From Anaerolineae bacterium (GTDB lineage: Bacteria > Chloroflexota > Anaerolineae > Aggregatilineales > Phototrophicaceae): a stretch of 64,000 nucleotides of DNA. Below the pieces are notes generated by a model. The model made no database searches. It had not been told where the DNA came from and worked only from the letters and a program-made list of their open reading frames with translations. Where the stretch lies: assembly GCA_020849765.1 (NCBI GenBank), contig JADLAY010000024.1, positions 360,196-424,195 on the forward strand, given 5' to 3'. This document shows, in pieces, positions 56,849 through 64,000 of this stretch. Positions within the stretch are counted from its first letter, which is position 1, and each line of letters begins with the position of its first letter. The translations under genes were made by a program, and so were the position numbers.

Positions 56849-57384
56849 TTGGACATTGCCAGGTGCACTGAAAATCATCACGTTCCACAGTGGGATGAGT
56901 TCATACACCTTGGTCTTCCCCCGGTTTGGTGGAGTCAGGGAAAAGGTAGAACGAATAGTTGCTCAAACTGCTCAGGACTGCGATAGCCCAGAGACGAATG
57001 CAACCGCTGACGATTGTAAACACCTCAGTGAATTCGAACACGGCTGTCCGCGCTGCCTGGCGCGTGGGAAACCGCTCCAGGTCGGCCAATTCCGCCCCCA
57101 GCGTACTGAAAAAGCTCTCCACCATGACATTGTCATACGGGTCGCCCTTGTTACCCATGCTGACCTGAATGTCATACAACCCGCGCCAGCGATACAGATT
57201 GTTGTCGTTGATCCCCAACTTACGCACAATCTCGGTGATGGGTTTCCCGCTGGTTTCCATCAGCCGTACTGCTTCGCGTTTGAACACTTCTGTGTAGCTT
57301 CTTCGATCTGTTGCCATTGTCCTCTGCTCCTTACTTCAGTCTACCTGTCTCTTGTATTTTCCTCCACTGAATTGGCAAGTCCAA
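56849..57384. mobile_element. Internally deleted IS3-family element
   Basis: 536 bp bounded by inverted repeats: TTGGACATTGCCA at 56849-56861 and the complement of TTGGACTTGCCA at 57373-57384. It contains one minus-strand frame joining the start of OrfA to the end of OrfB, so most of the transposase is gone while both ends remain. No clear target duplication was seen. Confidence 0.7.
56901..57317 (-). pseudogene. Fused and frameshifted IS3 transposase remnant
   Basis: The first 48 residues are an OrfA-type helix-turn-helix (YTEVFKREAVRL, ITEIVRKLGINDNNLYRWR). The next part jumps to OrfB C-terminal sequence (SMGNKGDPYDN, VESFFSTLGAEL) that holds only the last acidic residue of the DDE triad. 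Near 57025 the frame is lost: the typical end YNRQRLHSSLGYRSPEQFE is coded in another frame. Inactive. Confidence 0.85.
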
Positions 57385-57597
57385 AGCCAGTTTGTCGAAG
57401 TGTGAAAGACGTCCTGAGAATGTTTTGATCCTGCCCGCAGAACCCTCAATCAAATGCCGCTCTCACGGTAACCCTCAGTTCCCGGTTCATAGAGTCACGT
57501 GACTTAGGTCACTGCATTGTTTCATGATGTCTGCATACGCTGTCGTTCATACAGAGCAGCTAGCTGATATCGGCCCCTTTTTCGCATCCACCAGCTG

Positions 57598-57676
57598 AAT
57601 GGTTTGCCCCGGCGCACCTGATGCTCCGTCTGGCACAAAGCCATCATTGTAGTAACGATTGCTCTGACTGCCGTCT
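57598..57676 (-). pseudogene. Inverted fragment of an RHS gene
   Basis: Read on the minus strand these 79 bases match 60768-60846 of the complete RHS gene at 77 positions and code RYYNDGFVPDGASGAPGQTI. Similarity fades on the far side (57573-57597). It is a relic of a second RHS copy, in opposite orientation and upstream of the intact gene. The remaining bases 57385-57572 show no recognisable feature. Confidence 0.85.
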
Positions 57677-57759
57677 AATTAAGCCGCATTATTGGTTGTC
57701 CGCTTTTTTCGCCCACAGGGTACGTAAGAATAGGACATTCTTTTCTACGGCTTAATTAG
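57675..57759. repeat. Small palindromic element with 12-bp inverted ends
   Basis: CTAATTAAGCCG (57675-57686) and CGGCTTAATTAG (57748-57759) are perfect inverted copies around 61 bases. The left arm begins exactly where the RHS fragment ends, as expected for a small mobile element or recombination site. The 150 bases from here to the RHS start contain only its AGGAAGAG ribosome-binding site. Confidence 0.6.
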
Positions 57760-57909
57760 CTGCGTAACGTCACTTACGATAATAGGTTGAGATGGTCGGG
57801 ATTCCTATAAGGAGTGGAAGAGCTTGCTGTCATCTTCTCATCACCCTCTGACAGAAGCATAATTGTCCTCCTGTTGAGATATTTTCTTGACATGAAAGGA
57901 TAGGAAGAG

Positions 57910-60900
57910 ATGTTTTCCTACAAGTATCGCCTCCCTATCGATTCTCGATATATTTCACAAACCGCATCCCAAATGATACGAGCACTTCTCGTTTTGGTGC
58001 TCACAGGTGTTCTTTCCGTTGATGCTCTCTCCGCACCGCCCGCAGCAGTTGCTCAGGAAACGCAAGAAGACCGAAATAGTTTGGTGACTCGCATAGAAAT
58101 TGTGCCTGGCGACGTGGCCCTACCCCGAGGAGAAACGGTCTTTTTCGCAGTCATTGCATATGACATAAGTGATACTCCCGTAAATGGCGTCTCTGTAAAC
58201 TGGCGTGCCGAGAATAGTGAGGGATTGCAGGAGGGGGGCATTACCCAGGACGGTAGCTTCACACCTCATCTACCTGGAACATACATAATTTCTGCCACTA
58301 TAGGTACGCTACTGGCACAGACCACAGTGGCCGTTAACGAGCAGCCACTGATGGCCCTAGCGGCGCGCATACAGGGTGGCGCGCGTTGGGATGATACAAA
58401 CTTTGAATCAGCCTTTGGAGCGAGCAATCAGCGGGGACGCCTAACCAGTGCATTACGCGGCGGTTTTGGCGATGGGGTCTTTTCATCGTCTACGGCAGTG
58501 GTCTCACTGCCCGGCAGTGGCAATTTTTCATTCACCGTTCCCATTATTAATGCTCAGGGGCGAGGTCAGCATCTCTCCTTGAACCTTGTCTACAATTCTC
58601 GCCTTTGGTACAAGAGCGGATTTGATAACCTCATCTTTGACATCGATGGTGATTGGCCTGCGCCAGGATGGTCACTTGGCTTTGGTAAGATAGTGGCGAC
58701 CCGAAACGGAGAGGGGATGCTCATCGGTCCGGATGGCTCGCGACACTCGTATAGGACCGTTTCACAGACGCTTGGCGAGTTTACAGGACGAACCGATGAT
58801 GGAACCTTCATTGACTATGAAATTCAAATATCTGAGAACCGCTTTCGCTCTGCACGCGCCTGGTATCCAAATGGCTTAATCATGGATTACACGGCGTTAA
58901 GTGCAAATCACCGCGAGCTTTTCCCGACCCGTATTACCGACGCACACGGCAATCTCATCACAATTACGTACCGTAATAACATCGGTCCGCAGCTACATAC
59001 GATCACCGATACCTTGGGACGGACTATCGTCTTCCATTACGATGCGAATGAGCTGTTGACTGCCATTACTGCACCAGAATACTTGGGTGGTACACGACAG
59101 CTTATCCGGTTGCATTACCAGCGGATGCAGGTGCAGTACGGTTTCTTCGGGTCAATCCTGACAGAAGCTACCCTCCCGATGATTGAGGCGATCTACTATC
59201 CCGGTACAGGCAGCGGCTACTGGTTTGGCGACGCGGACTCTTACTCTACCTATGGGATGTTGGTAAAGATTAGCCAGCAGCGGGGTCTTGCCTTCAGTTC
59301 AGCGTCGCTGAATGAGCAAGGAACGGTTACGCGCGGGACAGTCACACGGCAATGGGTCTACAACTACCCCCTGCAACCAGACAGTTCACTTGAAGACGCA
59401 CCCATGTTCACCACTATGACCGAAACTTGGGAAGGGATGACAACGTCGCCTGCCGTGACTACATACCATGTGGGACGGACACCGAATGGAAGCCCCTTGT
59501 CTTTATCGATTAGGTATCCAGATGGGACATCCCAGTTTCAGAACCAATATCTATCTAGCAACATCCGCGACCGATGGCGCGAAGGCTTGGTTTATCGTTA
59601 TCGCAGATACGAAGGCAGCGAATTAGTAGAGGATACGAATGTGGCGTGGGAGCGGGGTTATCTGGGAATTCCACGACAGTGGCGACTGGAAGTGACAGAC
59701 GCCTCGAGACAAACAACAGCCACAGAATTCAGCTATGGTACGCTCAATCAAATTGAAGAAGTGCGTGAGTACGATTACGATGGCAAAACCGTACTGCGGA
59801 GGGTGACCACCGAATATGTGCGTGACCCACGCTATATTGAACGCCGCTTCTTTAGCCTTCCGCGTGCGATTACGATCTATGAGCGAGACTCGACCATTCC
59901 CGCGGCACGCACCGAATTCTACTACGATGAGTATTCTCTACAGCCGCTTCGTGATAATCCTGGAGTTGTACAATACGATCAAACCTATAACACCAACGCT
60001 CCGCCGATCTGGATTCCAGAGGAGTGTGAAGAAATTTGCCAAGACGAGGATCGTCCCCCTTGCGAGCGAATATGTTATGGGGATTATTGGGAGCCGGGAT
60101 TCGATGAGCGAACACGGTTTCGCGGGAATGCCACACGGATACTAACGTTTGTATACACCGGCGCCGCATACCCTGATGACGTCATTAACCAAGTACGGCA
60201 CTATGACATAACCGGGAATTTGATCGGCTTAATAGACAATTGCTGTCAACAGAGGGAGTTCGAATATACCTCAGCGACACAGTATGCATACCCCACGACG
60301 GTCACACGTGGTGCAGCGGATACCTTGTCGCTCGCACGCCTTACAACGACCGCCACATACGACTTCAACACTGGGCTACAATTAACGGCGACAAGTGCCA
60401 GCCAGCGTACCACAACGTTTCGCCACACCCCAGGTTCACTAGAGCTATCAGCAGTATTCCTCTCAACGGGAGCATGGGCCAGTTACGATTACAATTATGA
60501 GGCACTCTCGATTGACGAGACCGTTCATTTACCTGACGGCACATCACTGGGCCACTATAGACGGTCATTTAACGGTTTGGGGCTGCTTCGGCGCGTGCAA
60601 CAACAAGTTGGGACTACACTATGGGACGTGGCCGAAGTTCAGTTTGACGCCAGGGGAAGACTTTGGAAAGAGGGGCGTCCGTTCCAGGGTGGCGAGAGCG
60701 ATCAGACGCAATATTGGAGTATTTTCGCATATGATGCGTTAGGTAGGATAAAACAGGTCGTTGCGCCAGACGGCAGTCTGAGCAGTCGTTACTACAATGA
60801 TGGCTTTGTGCCAGACGGAGCATCAGGTGCGCCGGGGCAAACCATTCGGCAGGTAGATGCCTGGGGCCGCCAGCGGTGGCTTCGCTTGAACGCCCTCGGT

Positions 60901-63534
60901 CAACTTGTCGAGGTCATTGAGCCCCGACCGGAAGGCGATGGTGATTTCGCGATAGAGGGCAATCTAGGGACGCAATACGCTTATGATGCGCTCGATCAAC
61001 TTATTCGTGTTCAGCAAGGACTACAGATTCGCGAATTCCGTTATGATTCGCTGGGTCGACTGACGCACCAATACTTGCCAGAACGAGCGCACACACTTAA
61101 CGATCAGGGACAATATGTGGGTACAGCCCGCTGGAGTGATGTATACCGATATGACCTATATTCCAATCTGATTTCGCATACCGACGCACGTGGCGTCCGC
61201 ACGATTTATGACTATGGTAATGACCCACTCAATCGATTGCAGCGGACATATCACGATCTCTCTAACGCAGCGACCTCTGTGTTATCGACCCCTGAGGTGC
61301 AATATGAATACATGAACCATGGCGACCTGACGCGCTTGTGGCGCGTGACCACGCAAGGTGTAAACACCACGGAATACACTTACGATGGAGAAGCACGACT
61401 GAGCGCGGAGAGACAAACCCTGGCACTTCACCCAAATCATCCGATGGTGATCCAATATACTTATGATTCGCTGAGTCGATTAGAGAGTATTACTTATCCA
61501 GCGGAATATGGTTATCTCCAGACAGGGCAATCTGAGATAATGAACCGAAACCTACATCATGAGTATGACGGAGCGGGCAGGCTCGGCGCAATCGTCGAGC
61601 AAATTCCGGATGAACCAATCCGCTGGAATTTTGCCTCTGCACTGAATTACAACGCGTCTGGACAGTTACAATCGCTGGTCATTGGCAACGATTTATCCGT
61701 TTCTGGGTTGTTCGAGGTGTACAATTTTGATCCGGCGACCGGTTTACTGGCAAACCAACAAATCACACACTATGGGACTCATAGGATAGATCTCCTGAAT
61801 ATTACATACGACTATCTTCGTGGTGGGTCAGGGCGCACTGGGCAGTTACTTAGGGTCTTTAACCACCTTGATCCAGAGAAAAATCGTTATTACGAGTACG
61901 ACGCAGTGGGTCGGCTACTAGCAGAGTATGGCGGTAACCTTGTCCTTGGCCCAGATCTATCTCGCCATCGCTGGTCATACCGTTATTCTTATGACCGGTT
62001 TGGAAATCGTACAGGCACATCTGTTGAAGGAAGGATGCCTGACGGCTCCGAGTTGCCTCCCGACGGACTTTCGTCATTAGAATTCGACCAGTGGACAAAC
62101 CACATCACGAATGATGGCTTTCAGTACGATTTGGCTGGTAACTTGATCCGTGCCCAGCGCGCCGACGGCCAGTGGCAGGTTTATGAGTACGACGCTGCTG
62201 GACGGCTAGTGACCGTCAGTCTTGAGGAAGGAAGGCGACAGGAGCGTTACACCTATGGAGCGGATAACCGTCGATTGGCGACGACCTATTCTGACTTCCG
62301 TTCGAATGGCCGCATCAGTGCGATCAGCTCGACGTATTATGTATGGAGTGGCGCACACGTCTTGGCGGAGTATGCCAGCAATGGGCTGCCAAGTCCAGAA
62401 GGGCTTGTGATGACGAACCCAAACTGGTTGAGGAGTAATGTCTATTTAGGGGAAAGGTTGCTCGCGACCCTCTCGCGGGGTTCGCCACGTCCTCACGTAC
62501 AGTATCTGCATCCCGATCGGCTCAATATACGGCTGATAACAACTGAGCAAAATACAGGCGCTGTGGAGCAAATGGTGCTGCCATTTGGCACTGAGTTTGT
62601 CCCTCGATCCTCAGGCGGTACTACTCGTCGCTTCACCAGTTATGATCGCAGTGAGGGAACTGGGCTGGATTATGCGGTTAACCGATTCTACGATCCGCAG
62701 CAAGGCCGGTTTCTTCAAGTGGATCCGATAGGGATGGAGGCAAATAATATCGAGAATCCCCAGAGCTTAAATCTCTACACCTATGTTATAAACGATCCAG
62801 CAAATGGGGTTGATCCATTAGGATTGAAATGTGTAGACGGGCGGGACACCGAAACTGGAGTGGGTTGTTCCGTAGTAATAGGTGAACGCATTCCCCCCAA
62901 TCCACCGATTATAGTGGGAGATAGGACTTGGGATCTCAGGTCGATAAGCGCAGGTAGCACTCGTGCTCCGGTAATCCCTCCTGAACGGGACCGGAATGAG
63001 CAGCACAACAATGTATGCAGTGCCGCTACGGCGTCAGTATCGCCTGAGGACCCTTCACATGCGGCTATGGGCTATCAGATCGATGCTTCCGGTTTTAGTT
63101 GCTTAGGAGCATGTTTCGGAGCATTCGATGTGGCTCTAGGAATTTACACAAACTCCGAAGGGTTGCGAGGATATATGACCCTCGGCGGAGCTTTTTGGGG
63201 TATGACTCCTGGCCCAAACGGTGTCGAAGCTTCTGGGGGAGTTGGCGCAGGTGTTGGTGTGTCGCTGCAGGGCTTCATGGGTAACGCCAATGCTGATCAA
63301 ACTAAAGGTTGGGGGCGCGCATTTTCAAGTGGTGTTGGCCCCATTAGTGGCAGTTATGTACGCAGTTCTGGAGCGCATACCGTCTATCTGGGTCCGGGAA
63401 TAGGTACAAGTGCAGTGACAGTAACGCCAGGGGTGGCGACCTATAATACTTACACATTCATGACACCTGCAGTGTCATTCTCCGATTTGCTACCTAAACT
63501 ACCACCAGACTTTTATATGCCTTGTAAGCTGTGA
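57910..63534 (+). CDS. Secreted RHS/YD-repeat protein with variable C-terminal tip
   Basis: 1874 residues, ATG 57910 behind AGGAAGAG; a Sec-type signal lies at about 22-48 after a long basic start. An Ig-like (Big) domain follows (50-145), then a wall of YD repeats (GRLxxYxYDxxGNL type) to about 1590. The RHS core end is YDPQQGRFLQVDPIG, closing with DPLGL at 1635-1639. The tip (1640-1874) is Gly/Ala/Ser-rich and unlike known nuclease tips by eye. A four-Cys insertion (CEEICQ and CERICYG) lies near residue 705. Such proteins form a shell around a C-terminal effector. No adjacent immunity gene was found. Confidence 0.9.
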   Translation: MFSYKYRLPIDSRYISQTASQMIRALLVLVLTGVLSVDALSAPPAAVAQETQEDRNSLVTRIEIVPGDVALPRGETVFFAVIAYDISDTPVNGVSVNWRAENSEGLQEGGITQDGSFTPHLPGTYIISATIGTLLAQTTVAVNEQPLMALAARIQGGARWDDTNFESAFGASNQRGRLTSALRGGFGDGVFSSSTAVVSLPGSGNFSFTVPIINAQGRGQHLSLNLVYNSRLWYKSGFDNLIFDIDGDWPAPGWSLGFGKIVATRNGEGMLIGPDGSRHSYRTVSQTLGEFTGRTDDGTFIDYEIQISENRFRSARAWYPNGLIMDYTALSANHRELFPTRITDAHGNLITITYRNNIGPQLHTITDTLGRTIVFHYDANELLTAITAPEYLGGTRQLIRLHYQRMQVQYGFFGSILTEATLPMIEAIYYPGTGSGYWFGDADSYSTYGMLVKISQQRGLAFSSASLNEQGTVTRGTVTRQWVYNYPLQPDSSLEDAPMFTTMTETWEGMTTSPAVTTYHVGRTPNGSPLSLSIRYPDGTSQFQNQYLSSNIRDRWREGLVYRYRRYEGSELVEDTNVAWERGYLGIPRQWRLEVTDASRQTTATEFSYGTLNQIEEVREYDYDGKTVLRRVTTEYVRDPRYIERRFFSLPRAITIYERDSTIPAARTEFYYDEYSLQPLRDNPGVVQYDQTYNTNAPPIWIPEECEEICQDEDRPPCERICYGDYWEPGFDERTRFRGNATRILTFVYTGAAYPDDVINQVRHYDITGNLIGLIDNCCQQREFEYTSATQYAYPTTVTRGAADTLSLARLTTTATYDFNTGLQLTATSASQRTTTFRHTPGSLELSAVFLSTGAWASYDYNYEALSIDETVHLPDGTSLGHYRRSFNGLGLLRRVQQQVGTTLWDVAEVQFDARGRLWKEGRPFQGGESDQTQYWSIFAYDALGRIKQVVAPDGSLSSRYYNDGFVPDGASGAPGQTIRQVDAWGRQRWLRLNALGQLVEVIEPRPEGDGDFAIEGNLGTQYAYDALDQLIRVQQGLQIREFRYDSLGRLTHQYLPERAHTLNDQGQYVGTARWSDVYRYDLYSNLISHTDARGVRTIYDYGNDPLNRLQRTYHDLSNAATSVLSTPEVQYEYMNHGDLTRLWRVTTQGVNTTEYTYDGEARLSAERQTLALHPNHPMVIQYTYDSLSRLESITYPAEYGYLQTGQSEIMNRNLHHEYDGAGRLGAIVEQIPDEPIRWNFASALNYNASGQLQSLVIGNDLSVSGLFEVYNFDPATGLLANQQITHYGTHRIDLLNITYDYLRGGSGRTGQLLRVFNHLDPEKNRYYEYDAVGRLLAEYGGNLVLGPDLSRHRWSYRYSYDRFGNRTGTSVEGRMPDGSELPPDGLSSLEFDQWTNHITNDGFQYDLAGNLIRAQRADGQWQVYEYDAAGRLVTVSLEEGRRQERYTYGADNRRLATTYSDFRSNGRISAISSTYYVWSGAHVLAEYASNGLPSPEGLVMTNPNWLRSNVYLGERLLATLSRGSPRPHVQYLHPDRLNIRLITTEQNTGAVEQMVLPFGTEFVPRSSGGTTRRFTSYDRSEGTGLDYAVNRFYDPQQGRFLQVDPIGMEANNIENPQSLNLYTYVINDPANGVDPLGLKCVDGRDTETGVGCSVVIGERIPPNPPIIVGDRTWDLRSISAGSTRAPVIPPERDRNEQHNNVCSAATASVSPEDPSHAAMGYQIDASGFSCLGACFGAFDVALGIYTNSEGLRGYMTLGGAFWGMTPGPNGVEASGGVGAGVGVSLQGFMGNANADQTKGWGRAFSSGVGPISGSYVRSSGAHTVYLGPGIGTSAVTVTPGVATYNTYTFMTPAVSFSDLLPKLPPDFYMPCKL

Positions 63535-63611
63535 TATCAGCGCATTGGAGACAAAAAGGAGCGTGTTGAAAACTCCGGTTGACACGCTGTTCGTCGCAAA
63601 AACCATCATCC

Positions 63612-63893
63612 CGTTGAAAAAGTCAGACTTTGGGCTGAGTGAGTTGGTGCTGCTTCATCCACCGGCTCAGATTCGCGTCGGTCGTCCCGTACCGCTTCGC
63701 GATGTACACTTGAGTTGACCCCTTCGCGAGTAGTGCCTCAATCTCTGGGCGAAATTGATCGGGCTTGCTCTTGCCTGTGCCTCGTAGTCTGCCGACGGGC
63801 TTAGCCGCGCGCCGACATGTTGTGAGAGTCTCCTTCGTGCGATGCGATATATGGGGAGTATGTCGCACATTCGACCAGGGCGTTGAAAAAGTC
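63612..63893. repeat. Direct repeats resembling insertion-sequence ends
   Basis: CGTTGAAAAAGTC occurs at 63612-63624 and 63881-63893 in the same orientation; a related GTTGAAAACTCC lies near 63566. On the minus strand these read GACTTTTTCAACG, a sequence often seen at the ends of transposase genes. Probably scars of past insertions. Confidence 0.5.
63623..63818 (-). pseudogene. Frameshifted small helix-turn-helix gene
   Basis: An ATG at 63818 lies 11 bases after AGGAG but hits TAA at 63803 after five codons. Deleting one T there would restore a 63-residue protein with the helix-turn-helix ALLAKGSTQVYIAKRYG and LSRWMKQH, of the resolvase/transposase-associated type. The frame is also open upstream to 63898 without a start signal. 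Probably a broken mobile-element gene. Confidence 0.5.
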
Positions 63894-63898
63894 CTCAA

Positions 63899-64000
63899 TG
63901 GTTAGTCAAGGCAATGGTTCAATCCTCTGCGTTAACCGGGTGAGATCGGGAAAAACACGGGGAGTGCTATCACTCCCGCCGGATCGGGCCTGGGTTTCCA
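63899..64000. other. End of window, small hairpin only
   Basis: GGGAGTG (63960-63966) and CACTCCC (63971-63977) form a 7-bp hairpin with a 4-base loop and no T-run. No gene is recognised. Confidence 0.35.

Noticed and set aside
56856..57428. 190-codon plus-strand frame over the IS remnant
   Set aside because: It is antisense to recognisable transposase fragments.

Overview
The window looks like a chromosome segment of a member of the Chloroflexota, most plausibly the Anaerolineae or a related lineage. The reasons are high G+C in the first 47 kb, many secreted or lipid-anchored proteins with Thr/Pro-rich stalks of the TPTATP type, bacterial SH3 and DUF4397 repeats, a topoisomerase I with an added N-terminal zinc ribbon, and an actinobacterial-style FhaA-FhaB-RodA-PbpA cluster. 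This is inference from protein families; no 16S gene is present. No CRISPR array was seen, and there is one tRNA gene.

Region 1 (1-15.7 kb) concerns the cell surface. It has a partial SH3-repeat protein, a DUF4397 lipoprotein, two GDP-sugar enzymes (GDP-6-deoxy-mannose reductase and gmd) with a TatD nuclease, a secreted repeat protein on the other strand, and a tightly overlapping run of GT2, GT4, GT-C transferase and YfhO-like genes followed by an O-antigen ligase/polymerase. manC, which supplies GDP-mannose, lies far away at 36.3 kb. Region 2 (15.8-29.8 kb) has rpsF-ssb-rpsR, a membrane-anchored parvulin, then fhaA-fhaB-mtnP-rodA-pbp. The pbp product keeps the penicillin-binding fold signatures but has lost all three catalytic motifs. 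A PHP hydrolase, a C39 peptidase-TPR protein, murJ, an MBL hydrolase, a phosphomutase-superfamily enzyme and a flavin reductase follow.

Region 3 (29.8-47.6 kb) holds two small stress-type genes, an intergenic array of perfect hairpins, a two-domain nucleotide-enzyme-like protein with a degenerate P-loop, and the housekeeping run ffh-rpsP-khpA-rimM-dprA-manC-topA. After these come an F420-type reductase, a membrane protein, and the minus-strand genes greA, an M23 lipoprotein, glutamate formimidoyltransferase, an SH3/PT-stalk/zinc-ribbon membrane protein and a small lipoprotein.

Region 4 (47.7-64 kb) starts exactly at the 3' end of tRNA-Arg(CCG) and is visibly poorer in G+C. A large serine recombinase reads directly into the tRNA gene on the opposite strand, which marks the edge of an integrated element. 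Behind it are two small unknown genes, a structured intergenic element, a four-gene sensory cassette (multi-PAS kinase, receiver, dual-receiver hybrid kinase, receiver), an internally deleted IS3-type element, an inverted fragment of an RHS gene beside a small palindromic element, and a complete 1874-residue secreted RHS protein with a distinct C-terminal tip. The right end of the island was not located. The most interesting items are the catalytically dead PBP beside RodA, the tRNA-anchored island with RHS duplication, the hairpin array, and the degenerate kinase/deoxyribosyltransferase-like fusion.
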